DNA of 64,000 nt from Akkermansiaceae bacterium. Lineage in GTDB: Bacteria > Verrucomicrobiota > Verrucomicrobiia > Verrucomicrobiales > Akkermansiaceae. Made by a program: the position numbers and the translations under genes. Position 1 is the stretch's first letter; the number at the start of each line of letters is the position of its first letter. Location of the stretch: NCBI GenBank assembly GCA_903934285.1, contig CAIZNN010000073.1, positions 1-64,000 on the forward strand. Direction: 5' to 3'. Below are positions 50,676-61,800 of this stretch, piece by piece. The notes beneath the pieces were generated by a model that made no database searches, was not told where the DNA came from, and was given only the letters and a program-made list of their open reading frames with translations.

Positions 50676-51797
50676 TCACCGGCTCACTTTCCCGTCCGCC
50701 ACGCGGAAGCGTGCGATGCCCTCCACCGCCGGGGTGTCCCTGAGCCAGTCGAGGTGGGTGGTGGTGATCCATTTCTGGGCCGTCGCGGGCAGATGGTTCA
50801 TCAGCGCGTTGCGGCGGCCGGGATCAAGCTCACCGAAAATGTCATCCATCAGATAGATCGGGGGTTTGCCGGCGCGTTGTTCGAGGAGTTTGCCTTGGGC
50901 AAGTTTGAGGGCGAGGGCGAGAGTGCGGAGTTGCCCTTCGCTGGCAAATTCGCCGGCGGGCATGCCGTGGAGCCGCAGCCCGAGGTCATCGCGATGCGGA
51001 CCCACCACGGCTTGGCGCAGGCGGCTTTCACGGTCGCGGGCCTGCAGCATGGCTTCCCGCAAGTCCGGGCCGCTGGCCGGAAGGTAGTGCAGCGTCAGTA
51101 TCTCGTCGCGGCCACTGATGAGGCGCTGTGCCGCGGCGGCGAGGGGCGCGAGTTCCGCCACCAGGCGCGTCCGGGATTCCATCAGGAGCGTGCCGCTGGC
51201 CACCAGAATGTCCTCATAGGCAACCATTTCGGCATCCCGCGGGCGGCCGTCCTTGAGCAGCAGGTTTTTCGCGCGCAGGGCACGCCGATAGCGCGACCAG
51301 GCACGGCGGTAGTCCGCGTCGAGTTGTGTGCCGAGGAAGTCGAGGTAGCGGCGGCGTTGTTCGCCGGGGCCGCGGATGAGGTCAAGATCTTCGTTGCCCA
51401 TCCAGACCACCAAGCCGCCGTCGTCCAGGTAGGCACCCTGGCTGACGCGTGCTTCCGCGTCCACCTTGAGCACCACCCCCTCACGCGTGTAGCGCACTTG
51501 CCGTTCTTGCTGCCATGGGTCGCCCGCCACGCCAAACCCGTCGCCGCCCCTGCGCACCAACGTGGCCAGGCGGCGGGTGCGCGGCGAGTGGAGTCGCACC
51601 AACACGCACAGCGCCTCCAGAATCGAGGTTTTCCCCTGGGCATTGTCACCGACCAAGACGACGCCTGTCGCTGGCACCTCAACGGCCAGCGATTCAAAAC
51701 AGCGAAAGTTCACCAACCGGAGCGAGTGGAGCACGCCCCAAGCCGTAGCGTGTCGCGCCTGCGATGGAAAGCCGGGATTGCATGAAACAAGAGGCAC
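50676..51797 (-). CDS. recF: DNA replication and repair protein RecF
   Basis: LHSLRLVNFRCFESLAVEVPATGVVLVGDNAQGKTSILEALCVL, FASEGQLRTLALALKLAQ, YLMDDIFGELDPGRRNAL. Confidence 0.93.
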   Translation of the reverse strand: MPLVSCNPGFPSQARHATAWGVLHSLRLVNFRCFESLAVEVPATGVVLVGDNAQGKTSILEALCVLVRLHSPRTRRLATLVRRGGDGFGVAGDPWQQERQVRYTREGVVLKVDAEARVSQGAYLDDGGLVVWMGNEDLDLIRGPGEQRRRYLDFLGTQLDADYRRAWSRYRRALRAKNLLLKDGRPRDAEMVAYEDILVASGTLLMESRTRLVAELAPLAAAAQRLISGRDEILTLHYLPASGPDLREAMLQARDRESRLRQAVVGPHRDDLGLRLHGMPAGEFASEGQLRTLALALKLAQGKLLEQRAGKPPIYLMDDIFGELDPGRRNALMNHLPATAQKWITTTHLDWLRDTPAVEGIARFRVADGKVSR

Positions 51798-52065
51798 CGC
51801 CTGCCTGCCGCCCGACTGCTAGAGGAGACTCTTTTTAAGGAAAAGTTCTTGGCAACGCCGGCCGGCGCGCTATCCTGCGGCTGCGGAAGTTCCCCCCCGT
51901 GAAAACGCCTGCCACCCGCTGTCCCTTGCCCGAAGCCGCCGTGTGGAGCCATGCTGTGCCGCCGAGGAAAGCCGGCCCGTTGGCCCCGCTTCCCCCCTGC
52001 GCTCCGCTCCACATTGCGGCTGCTGTCCGGAGCGCCCGCACCGGCAACACGACTTCCTAACAATC

Positions 52066-55000
52066 ATGCCAAAGTTCATCCAAATCGCCGCCTGCATCGC
52101 GGGGCTGGCAGTTCCCACAGTGGCCGGTGCGGCAGGCAACAACTGGATGAGCGGCATCGCCGGCACCACCCGCCTGTCGCAACTGTCCATCCCGGGATCC
52201 CACGACTCAGGTGCCCGCAAGGAATACTGGCCGGGCACCTCCAAGTGCCAGGACGCCAGCCTCGCCGAGCAGTTGAATCTGGGGCTGCGCTTTCTCGACA
52301 TGCGTTGCCGCCACATCAACGACGTGTTCGCGATTCATCATGGTTCGGTTTTCCAGGACATGTATTTCGGCGAGGCGCTCAATCAGGTCATCGATTTCCT
52401 CAACGCCAACCCGGGCGAGTGTGTGATGATGTCGGTCAAGGAGGAATACTCGTCGGAAACCATCACCCGCAGCTTTGAAGCCACCTTCGATTCCTACGTG
52501 GCTAACAACCCAGGCAAATGGGCGCTGGCCACCTCCATTCCCACCTTGGAGAGCGTCCGTGGCAAAATCGTGCTGGTCCGCCGCTTCGGCAGCGTCGTGG
52601 CCAAGGGCATCGACGCCACCAATTGGCCGGACAACACCGCGTTCAATGTGAACAACCTGCATGTCCAGGATGCCTATCAGGTCGGCGACACCGGAGCGAA
52701 ATGGAACGCCGTCACCAGCGCCATCGACGCGGCCGCGGCCGATACCAACGCGGAGGTTCTGCATCTGAATTTCACCAGCGGCTACACGTCGAATTTGCTC
52801 GGCATTCCAAGCATCACGAATGTGTCGAATTATATCAATTCGCGCGTTTACGACACCTTTGCCGCGGCCCTGCGCGGCCACTATGGCTGCGTGCTGATGG
52901 ACTTCGCGGACAGCGGGCGCAGCACGGCGATCTACAACACGAATTTCATCACCCCCGGGCCACTTGCCGACGGGGTATACCGGCTGCTGGCCAAACACAG
53001 CGGCAAGGCCGCCGATGTGTCCGGCGGTTCCATCGCCGATGGCGCGCTCCTGCACCAGTGGACTTGGTATGGAGGTAACAACCAACGCTGGCGTCTCACC
53101 AATCTGGGCGGTGGCAATTACTCTATCGCCGCGCTCCACAGCGGCAAGTTCATGACGGTGGAGGGTGCCTCGACCCAGAACGGCGGCAGCGTGCTCCAAA
53201 ACCCATATCTCGGCACCCCCAACCAGATCTGGCGCCTCATCGATAACGGGGACGGGTCGTGCCGCGTGGCTAACAGAAACAGCGGGCTCGTGCTGGACGT
53301 CAATAACAGCGACACCACCGACGGTGCCAAGATGCAGCAGTGGAGTTGGGGCGGTGGCAACAACCAGCGCTGGACAATTGAACCCGCCAACGTCGCGCCG
53401 GCCTTCACCGCCGATCCCATCAGCGCCTCCGGCCTGAAAGACGCGCCATTCTCCGGTGCCCTCAGCGCCAGCGATGCGGATGCCGGCGACACCCAGTTGA
53501 GCTACGCGAAAGTTGCCGGGCCGGCCTGGCTCCAGGTGGCGTCTAACGGCACGCTCTCCGGCACGCCGGCCACCGCCAACCTCGGGGCTAACGGGTTTGT
53601 GGTGCGCGTCACCGACGCCGGTGGTCTGAGCGATGAGGCCACCCTCAACATCACCGTGGCAGCCACACCCACATGGGTCAACCCGGCGGGTGGCAGTTGG
53701 GCGGCGGCGGCTAACTGGATCTCAGGCCGCATCGGCAGCGGCAACGGCATCACCGCGGATTTCAGCAGCCTTGATCTAACATCAGACGCCACGGTCACCC
53801 TCGATGGCGCGCGCACGCTGGGCAAGCTGGTGTGCGGCGACACTACGCCCAGCCACGGCTGGATTCTGAATGCCGGCACCAGCGGCTCATTGGTGCTCTA
53901 TGCCACCAGCGGCGTGCCGGCGGTGGTGGTCAACAACCAGACCGTGACGCTCAACCTGCCTCTAACCGGCACGCAGAGCTGGGTGAAATCAGGCGGCGGT
54001 GCCCTCATCCTCGGCGGCACCTCAGCCAACACCCACAGCGGCAACAGCATCGTGGACAACGGTGCGGTGTATCTGAACAAAACCGCGGGCGCCGCCCTGC
54101 CGGGCCCGGTGCGCATGGGCAATGGCAACACCAATCAACCGAACCTCCGCATGCAGCAAAACAACCAGTTCGGCGCCGCCACGGTCATGACATTCCTCAA
54201 TACCAGCGGCAACTGGGCGCGCTTTGATCTGGCCGCAACCAGCCAATCCCTGGCCGGCCTCAACGCCGGAACCGCCACTACCCAAGCGGGTGCCGTCATC
54301 CAAAACATCGGCCTGGACAACCTCGGCACCGGCACCGGCCTCCTCACCTTGAATGGCACGGGCACCTATCTCTATAACGGGCAATTGCGCGATCAAGACA
54401 ATGGCGGCAGCACGCGGCAACTCGCGCTGGTCAAGAACGGCAGCGGCACCCAGACCTTCGCCGGCAATCAGATCCTCTTCACCGGCAATACCACCATCAA
54501 CACTGGCACCCTCGTGTTCGCTTCGTCCAACGTCGGCCGCGGAACGGTGACCATCAACAATGGCGGCATCCTCCAACTCACGGCGAGCAATGCCATTGAT
54601 TCATTGGCAGCCATCACCATCAACGCCGGTGGCACCCTCACCGCCGCGCAGGCCGCCCATAATATCAATAGCGTGCTGACCATCAACGGCGGCACTCTCG
54701 CCGCCACCGTGCCCGGCTTGGAAGCCTACGGCAATTTTGTGTTGCGCAACGACCTGACCACCGGCGGCACCACCCGCTCCACCATTGCCGCGGATGTCCG
54801 CATCGGCGATGAAGCGGACCGCACCTGCAGGGTGGCCGCCACTGGCGACGCCGCGGGGATCGATCTGGACTTTACCGGCAGACTCAGCCATGTGCACGGC
54901 ATCAATTGGGGGTATCTAACCAAGGCGGGCAACGGCACCCTGCGCTTGAGCAATCCGGCCAATAACATCGGCCGCATCACCATCAATGCCGGCAAGGTGA

Positions 55001-56346
55001 TCTTCAAGGACTCGATGGCCGGCATGTCCAATGGCGGTCTCATCAACAACGCCGCTGCCGTGGCCGATATCGGCCCTGGCATCACCGCCGCTTTCGGCCA
55101 GGCCCACCGCGGCAGCGGCACCTTCACCAAGTTAGGCGCGGGCACGCTGGTTCTGAGCGGCACCAACACCTGCACCGGTGCCACCACCGTCAGCCAGGGC
55201 ACCTTGGAACTTGCCAGCCCACTCGCCGCGGCCACCACCACCATCGCCGCGGCCGGCACGCTGGCTGGCACCGGCACCATCGCCGGCGCCGTGTCGCTCA
55301 GCGGCGCGCTGGCGCCCGGCGGCGGCGGCAGCGGGGGTCTAACGATAAACGGGGCGCTGACCCTGGCACCGGGAGCGGCAATCGTTTGGCAAGTGGCCGA
55401 CTGGACCGGGGCCGCCGGCACGGGTTACGCCAAGCTTGCGGTCGCTGCGCTCAACATCACCGCTTCCGCCGCCAGTCCGGTGACGCTCCGCATCAGTGAG
55501 CAAACCCTGACCCATTTCACTGAAACCGGGAACACCTTCACCTTAATCCAAGTTGCGGGAGCCATCACCGGCTTCGACCCGGCTAATTTCGCCCTCAACA
55601 TCAGCGGGTTCAGCAGCGGGCGGGGCACTTGGGCGATCCTACGGACCGGCAACAACCTGGTGCTGGTTTACACCCGGTTTAACACCCAGCCGCGCCTCAC
55701 CACCAACCCGCTCACCATCCTTGCCGCCCCGGGACAAGCGGTCACTGGGGCGATTGCCGCAGTGGACCCGGACCTTGGCGAAGCCCTCGTTTTCACCAAA
55801 GTGAGCGGCGCCGCATGGCTCAACGTCGCGGCCGACGGCACCCTCACCGGCACCCCCGGCCTGGCCAACGGCGGGCTTAACATCTTCCTTGTGCAGGTCA
55901 CCGACAGCGGCGGGCTTTCCGCGCAAGCCACGCTCAACCTCAGCGTAACCCTCACCCCGACCCAGGCCTGGCAATTTGAGTATTTCGGTGAGAACGCCGG
56001 CAACCCCGGCGTCGCCGGCGACGCGGCGGACCCGGATGGCGACGGCATGCTCAATCTGCTGGAATACTCGTTAGGCACCCATCCGCGGGCCGCCACCGCC
56101 AGCAGCATCAGCCATGAGGTGATGACGGTCGGCGGGAGCCGGCATCTGCGCATGATCATCCCAAAAAACAGCGCCGCCACCGATTTGATCTACAATGTGC
56201 AGGCCACCAGCGACCTCTCCCAATCCAACACCTGGTCCGGCGCGGGCCTGGTCATCGAAACTAACACCTCCAGCCAACTCATCGTGCGCGACACCGTGGA
56301 CGGGCCACGGCGGTTCATGCGCCTGCAAGTCAGCCGGAGGCTGTGA
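52066..56346 (+). CDS. secreted PI-specific phospholipase C-like protein with ricin-type lectin, Ig-like and autotransporter-associated beta-strand repeats
   Basis: PI-PLC X (LSIPGSHDSGA, DVFAIHHGSVF), QxW ricin motifs (NNQRWRL, NQIWRL, NNQRWTI), LSGTNTCTGATTVSQGTLEL beta-strand repeats, two putative Ig modules, C-terminal DPDGDGMLNLLEYSLGTHP. Confidence 0.88.
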   Translation: MPKFIQIAACIAGLAVPTVAGAAGNNWMSGIAGTTRLSQLSIPGSHDSGARKEYWPGTSKCQDASLAEQLNLGLRFLDMRCRHINDVFAIHHGSVFQDMYFGEALNQVIDFLNANPGECVMMSVKEEYSSETITRSFEATFDSYVANNPGKWALATSIPTLESVRGKIVLVRRFGSVVAKGIDATNWPDNTAFNVNNLHVQDAYQVGDTGAKWNAVTSAIDAAAADTNAEVLHLNFTSGYTSNLLGIPSITNVSNYINSRVYDTFAAALRGHYGCVLMDFADSGRSTAIYNTNFITPGPLADGVYRLLAKHSGKAADVSGGSIADGALLHQWTWYGGNNQRWRLTNLGGGNYSIAALHSGKFMTVEGASTQNGGSVLQNPYLGTPNQIWRLIDNGDGSCRVANRNSGLVLDVNNSDTTDGAKMQQWSWGGGNNQRWTIEPANVAPAFTADPISASGLKDAPFSGALSASDADAGDTQLSYAKVAGPAWLQVASNGTLSGTPATANLGANGFVVRVTDAGGLSDEATLNITVAATPTWVNPAGGSWAAAANWISGRIGSGNGITADFSSLDLTSDATVTLDGARTLGKLVCGDTTPSHGWILNAGTSGSLVLYATSGVPAVVVNNQTVTLNLPLTGTQSWVKSGGGALILGGTSANTHSGNSIVDNGAVYLNKTAGAALPGPVRMGNGNTNQPNLRMQQNNQFGAATVMTFLNTSGNWARFDLAATSQSLAGLNAGTATTQAGAVIQNIGLDNLGTGTGLLTLNGTGTYLYNGQLRDQDNGGSTRQLALVKNGSGTQTFAGNQILFTGNTTINTGTLVFASSNVGRGTVTINNGGILQLTASNAIDSLAAITINAGGTLTAAQAAHNINSVLTINGGTLAATVPGLEAYGNFVLRNDLTTGGTTRSTIAADVRIGDEADRTCRVAATGDAAGIDLDFTGRLSHVHGINWGYLTKAGNGTLRLSNPANNIGRITINAGKVIFKDSMAGMSNGGLINNAAAVADIGPGITAAFGQAHRGSGTFTKLGAGTLVLSGTNTCTGATTVSQGTLELASPLAAATTTIAAAGTLAGTGTIAGAVSLSGALAPGGGGSGGLTINGALTLAPGAAIVWQVADWTGAAGTGYAKLAVAALNITASAASPVTLRISEQTLTHFTETGNTFTLIQVAGAITGFDPANFALNISGFSSGRGTWAILRTGNNLVLVYTRFNTQPRLTTNPLTILAAPGQAVTGAIAAVDPDLGEALVFTKVSGAAWLNVAADGTLTGTPGLANGGLNIFLVQVTDSGGLSAQATLNLSVTLTPTQAWQFEYFGENAGNPGVAGDAADPDGDGMLNLLEYSLGTHPRAATASSISHEVMTVGGSRHLRMIIPKNSAATDLIYNVQATSDLSQSNTWSGAGLVIETNTSSQLIVRDTVDGPRRFMRLQVSRRL

Positions 56347-56349
56347 CGC

Positions 56350-57594
56350 TCAGGATTTGGCGGCTTTGAACTCGGTCAAGAGCCGGCCATCCGTGGCGGC
56401 TAACAGGCGGATGTGGAGCGAGTGCGCATCGGCGGTGGCCAGCATCACGGTGCCCTCACCGAGGGCCGGGCCGCCGCCGATGAGCACCGGCCAGAAGGGG
56501 CCGCCGGCCTCGGCTTTTGGCAGCAGCCGCCATTGGTGGTCGTGCCCGGCGAGCATGACATCGAGGGTGGTGCCGCGCAAGATCGGCTCCCAGAGTTCGC
56601 GGCTGGATGGGGAGTCCCACACCTGGTTGTAGAGCGGAATGTGGCCGAGAAAAATCCGCCAGGGGGCAGTGGGTGCGGGCTTGGTGGCGAGCAGTTGTTT
56701 GAGCCAAGCTGCCTGCTTGCGGCGGTATTCGTGCCAGAACTCGGGTTGTTTATAGGCGGTGGCCGGGTTGGTGTCGATGCCGTCTTGGTCCTCGCCGGTG
56801 TCCATGGCCAGGAACCAAACCGGTCCGCTGCGCAGGGTGAACTGCCATTGGTCCTCGCCCCACGGCTGGGTGACGCTGAGGTTGGGCAGATCGAACAAAT
56901 AGGCCAGGCGGCTGGCGAACGAGTTGCGCACGTCGTGGTTGCCGCGCACGAAGAGGAGCGGTTTTTCCGCGGCATTGATTAGCGGCAGGTAGGCGCGCAA
57001 GGCGCGGAACAGTTCCTCATCATTCGGACAGCCCTCAAGCACGTCTCCTAACAACACGGTGAACTCGTAATCCTCCGGCTTCACAAATGCCATCAGGGCG
57101 GCTAGGGTCTTGTCTTGATGGTGCAGATCATTGAACACGGCGAAGCGGACGCCCACCGCATCAGCGGCAATGGTCCGGAACCGGTAGGCCGGGGTGCTCG
57201 CCTCCGCCCCGCCAAAGCGACTGCGGAAACGGACTTGATATTGATAGGCGGCAGCCGGCTTGAGGCCGGTGAAGCGGAAGCGCCAGATGCTCCATGGCGT
57301 GCCGGGAATGGGCAGCCCCTTGGCGGCGGAAACCGTCGGCGAGGCCGCGCCATCCGCCTGCCAGTCGATGTTGACGCTTAGCATGCCCTGGGCGAGGAAA
57401 CACACGGTCATGGCATCCGCCGCCGGGTTCTGGAGGTACGGCGGAAACACGGTGGGCGGCAAGTCGGAGCACGGCGCGGGCGGCGGCGGCGGCGTCTGTG
57501 CGGCGAGTGAGCCGAGGTTGGGCACAGCTGCTGCGGCAATAAGACCGCCGGCGTTCTGGAGGAGTCGTCGTCGGGAGAGTTTCAGCGGTGTCAT
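56350..57594 (-). CDS. calcineurin-like metallophosphoesterase with Tat-type signal
   Basis: SRRRLLQNAGGLIAAAA; FAVFNDLHHQD, LLGDVLEGC, FVRGNHDVRN, MLAGHDHQWR. Confidence 0.9.
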   Translation of the reverse strand: MTPLKLSRRRLLQNAGGLIAAAAVPNLGSLAAQTPPPPPAPCSDLPPTVFPPYLQNPAADAMTVCFLAQGMLSVNIDWQADGAASPTVSAAKGLPIPGTPWSIWRFRFTGLKPAAAYQYQVRFRSRFGGAEASTPAYRFRTIAADAVGVRFAVFNDLHHQDKTLAALMAFVKPEDYEFTVLLGDVLEGCPNDEELFRALRAYLPLINAAEKPLLFVRGNHDVRNSFASRLAYLFDLPNLSVTQPWGEDQWQFTLRSGPVWFLAMDTGEDQDGIDTNPATAYKQPEFWHEYRRKQAAWLKQLLATKPAPTAPWRIFLGHIPLYNQVWDSPSSRELWEPILRGTTLDVMLAGHDHQWRLLPKAEAGGPFWPVLIGGGPALGEGTVMLATADAHSLHIRLLAATDGRLLTEFKAAKS

Positions 57595-57959
57595 GTGCTA
57601 AGCGGTTACGGCGGAAACCCCCGGTTCTTTCGGGGGCGGCCTTGGCGCCGGGCGTACGGTCTTTTTGCCGCGATGAGGGCACCGCCCAGTACTGCCAGCT
57701 TCAGAACTCAGTAAACGCCCTCCAATCGAGTTGCATGCCGGGCAAGTTCAATCCGCCAAATTTGCCTGAGGTTATTTGAATTGCAGCCAGGCAGCCCTTC
57801 CCGCTCGCTCGGTTGTGTAATCCATTAATCTGTGGTCGTTCTTGGCAGTCATCTCCCAACGGTTATCTGCGCCCCTCCGGCATTGGGCAGGAAGCGGGCG
57901 GCGGGCAGGAGGCTCTATACGGTTTACTTAGCACCCTTGGTGGTTCGAGTCGAGGCTCC

Positions 57960-58001
57960 GGGCAAGATGCCCGGGCCACCTGTGGCGCGGGCATCCTGCC
58001 C
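57960..58001. repeat. 42-bp imperfect palindrome, REP-like intergenic element
   Basis: gggcaagatgcccgggccacctgtggcgcgggcatcctgccc; arms match 18/21. Confidence 0.75.
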
Positions 58002-58249
58002 CTCTTGAATAGGCGCTGCAGCGCTCATTCTGCCGGGCAAAGCAGGCCAACCTGAATGGCTGCCGGGCTTGGGACGGCCGATCGAGCCCCAATCCCACGT
58101 CCCAAGCCGCTGCTGGGATGGCGCACTGCCCCAGCCTGCCAATCGCCCCTCCAATAATCCCACCCCCTCCCACCCGGGAAATTTCTCCGCTTCGCCGCAA
58201 CTTTTTCATCGGCAGCAGGTTTCCTCGAACGTACAATCCCCCCACAGCC

Positions 58250-58639
58250 ATGAACCGCAATCTCCTTCCACCTGACGACTCTTGGGAGTCCGACGCCGTC
58301 TGGAAGTTGTTAGACCAGGTGCCGTCGCGGGTGGCCGGTCCGTGTTTTGCCGCCGATGCCGTGCGTGCCGCGCGTCTTGCCGGGCCGCCACGGGCGTGGT
58401 GGCAGCGACTCGTCGCGCCGATGCCACTTGCCGGACTGGCCGGCGCCACCGCCGCGCTGGTGATGGCGGTTATTGCCCTCACTCCTGCGCCGACCCGCTC
58501 GGCAGATCCCATGGCGCTTAACTCGGATGAGGCGTTTGCCGGCATCCAGGAACTCGCCGAAGTCGAAGTCCTCAGCGCCGCTGTGGATAACCTCGACGAA
58601 TTCACTGACCCCGAATTGGTCTGCCTCATCGGGTTCTGA
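58250..58639 (+). CDS. small single-TM protein
   Basis: MNRNLLPPDDSWESDAVWKLLDQVPSRVAGPCFAADAVRAARL then TM (LAGLAGATAALVMAVIAL) and acidic C-terminus. Confidence 0.55.
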   Translation: MNRNLLPPDDSWESDAVWKLLDQVPSRVAGPCFAADAVRAARLAGPPRAWWQRLVAPMPLAGLAGATAALVMAVIALTPAPTRSADPMALNSDEAFAGIQELAEVEVLSAAVDNLDEFTDPELVCLIGF

Positions 58640-58848
58640 TCCAACGCATTGGACGACGCGGCGCCTTCCCGAGTCGGAAGTCAAGCCCGGTTGGCCGGCG
58701 CTCCCGCCGGACTATCAATCCGTGAGTGTTTCAACCCCAGTGGTTCCAACGGGCTGCCGTCCCGGGCTTCCTCCGCGCCATGGTCGAGATGCCGTGACAG
58801 CGGGGGGGCCGGGGAGCGGGTTGGTTGCGGGTCATCCAGGTTGTCAAA

Positions 58849-61800
58849 TCAGAAGCTCACGCGAAGCCCGGCATTAACGTTGCCGGCGGTGTCTGCGGAG
58901 GCGCGACCTTCATAGCCGGCATAGATCGTGGCATTGTCACACGCGCTGTAGCCGAAGCGCAGGCTATAGGTGGCACTCGTCGCGGCGTCGTCGGCAAAGG
59001 TCTGGTTGAAGCGCACCGCAGTGTCTCGCACCAAGGTGGCTTGCTGGTCGTCTTGGCTGTCGGTGAGGTTTTGCGCGATGCCGAGATTGAGTTCGGCGCT
59101 GAATGCACGCCCGGCCAATTTGGTTGCCCACACCAGCGAGGCGCCGCATTGGCCGACCAGGCGGCTCGCATCATACGAGCCGAGTTCAAGGCGGTCATTG
59201 GCGCCGGACTCGGTGAAGCCATCGACCGCGGCGTGCGAATACGTTAGATCAACGCGTGGCGCGAGGCTCAGCTCACCCCAGGTCCAGCCCAGATAGCTCA
59301 CCCCCAGGCTGCCGGTGAACACGGAGCTGTCGGTTTCACCCAGTGCCCGCACCATATCGCTGGTGTTGCGGTGCAAGTCGTAGTTATAGACGCCGTAGCC
59401 GAGCCGTTCCACGAGGCTCAGGCGCGGGTTGACGTTTTGCTTGAGGTAAGCGTCAACGCCGGTGCCGTCAACATCCGCGTCGCCATAGGATGCGGAGATG
59501 TCACCGTCGTTGCGGGTCACTAACAGGCCTATGCTCAGATCCTTGGCCGCCGCATAGTCGCCTCCAACGTAAATGTCGGTGCGGTCGATGTCCGCGTGGT
59601 CGGCGGTGTCGGCTTGTTGCTGCATCACCCCGGAGTAGAGCGAGCAGCCATGCGCCGCGGCGCCCGGCAGGTTGGTTAGAGCGGAAACCCGGTCATGCAG
59701 CAGATTGGTGACGGCCAGATGGTTGCCAAAGGCGTAATCCGCCAGGGCGCCGTAGAATTCCGGCGTGAAGCGCGCGAGATTGGCGGGGGAGTTGTCGTGG
59801 GCGGTGACGAGTTGTTGGGCGAGCGAACCGGCGACGGTCGTGGTATTGATCTGGTTGGGACCGACCAGGCCGGTGGTGGCCCTGGTAAAGAGCGCGCCGG
59901 CCGCGCGCCGTTGGTTAGTGCTGGCACCGAGATCGGCGAAGGTGCTGGTGGCTCCATTGAGGCCGGTGGCGAGCACGTGCCCAGTCGCCTGGTCGAAGAG
60001 CGCGGCGGCGTTGACCACTGCGGCACCCGCGCCCAGCGCGCCATCGGCGTCGAAGCGCACGGCGCTGAAGGCGCCGGTTGCGGAGATGTTGTTGCCGGCG
60101 GCGTCGGCGATCACCTGATAGAAAGCGCCGCGCACTGGCAGCACGTTGTTATAGGTTTGCACGATGAGGGTGGAGGTGGCTAGCAGGGTGACGCTGCCGC
60201 CCACGCGCAGTTGGTCGTGGCCGGTGATGGGGGTGGTGGTTTCCAACTCGAGCGCCAGCGGGCCGCCCTCGGCGTAGTTGCCGCCGATGGTGGTGAGGCC
60301 TGGCGAGTAGCCCGGGGTTAGGTTGCCCAGGTTGGTGAAGCCGCCGGTGAAGGTGAGGAAGCCCTTGATGGTGCAGCCGACGGGATTGACGAATACGTAG
60401 CCGGCGTTGTCGATGATGCCATTACCGGTCAGGGTGGAATAATGCAGGCTCGTGCTGTCGGACACGGTGAGCTTGCCATCGATTGCCAGGACATCGCCGG
60501 TGATGGAGCCGCCGGCGCCGATGGTGAGGGCGGCGGTGGCGGCGGTGACCACTGAGTTGCTGGTCAGTGTGCCAGCCAGCTCGAGGGTGCCGGCATCGAT
60601 GAGGGTGGAACCGGTGAAAGTGTTAGCGCCGGAGAGGTTGAGAATGCCGGTGGAGACCTTGGTCAAGCCGCCGCTGCCGGCTATCACCCCGGCAAAATCC
60701 CCGCCGTCGAGGGTGAGGCGGAAGCCCTGGTTATCCAGCAAGCCGGCACCGTAGAGCGCGCCGATTTTCTCGTCACCGCCCAGCTTGAGGGTGGCCGGCG
60801 CGTCGATGGTTAGGGCGGTGGTGTCCAGCAAGCGCTCGGCGGCCCCCAACGTGGTGGTGCCGGTCTGGACCTGGAAGGTCGCCGCGGCACTGGTGCCGTT
60901 GAGCGCGACATTGCCGTTAGCAGTGAGGCCACCGGCGCCGAGATTGGCGTTGATGACCGAGCCGCCGTTGAGCGCGTAGGTGTTGGCGGTGAGGGTGGCG
61001 GAGCCGTTGAGGGTGCCGAAGTTCACCAGCGCGGCGATGGTGTCATTGGCGGCGGCGATGTTGAGGATGCCGCGGTTGGTGACCGTGGCGGCGGGGTCAA
61101 GGCCGCCATTGAGGTCGTTGACGGTGGCGGCGGCGCTGATATTGACTGTCGGGCTCTTCAGACTGCCGGCGCCGGAGAGCGTGAGGATGCCGCCATCGAC
61201 CTGGGTGGTGCCGGTGTAGGTGTTGTCACCGGAGAGGATGAGGTTGCCGGCGGTGACCTTGGTCAGGCCGCCGCTGCCGGAGATGACCCCGGAGAAATTG
61301 CCATCATCGACGGTGAGGCGTCCGCCGGCATTCTGCAGGTAGCCGGCGCCAAACAGGGAACCGATCTTTTCATTGCCGCCGAGCGTGAGGGTGGCGAGTG
61401 CATCAATGGTTAGGTCGACGCTGTCGAGCAGGCGCTCGGCGGAGCCTAACGTGGTGGTGCCGCTCTGGACATGGAAGAATTCCGCGGCGCTGGTGCCATT
61501 GAGGGCGACGCTGCCGTTAGAGGTGACCGTGCCGGTGCCGAGATTGGCGTTGATGACCGAACCGCTGTTGAGGGCGTAGGTGGCAGCGGTGAGGGTGTGG
61601 GCGGAATTGTTGATAGTGCCGGTGTTGACCAGGGTGGCCACCGTGTCGTCGGAATTCAGGTTGAGCGTGCCGTCGTTATTGAGCGCGGCGAGTGGGGCGA
61701 GGCCGCTGGCTTGGTCATTGAGCGTCGCGCCGGCAAACACATTGACCACCAGGCTGGCCAGGCTGCCGGTAAGCGTCAGCGTGCCGGCCTTGGCCAACGT

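Noticed and set aside
57618-57636. cccccg-gttcttt-cggggg hairpin upstream of the metallophosphoesterase gene
   Set aside because: Only a 6-bp stem with no adjacent T-tract; too weak to call a terminator.
57813-58055. 80-aa plus-strand ORF with QDARAT...ILP
   Set aside because: Translation of the intergenic palindromic repeat rather than a protein gene.
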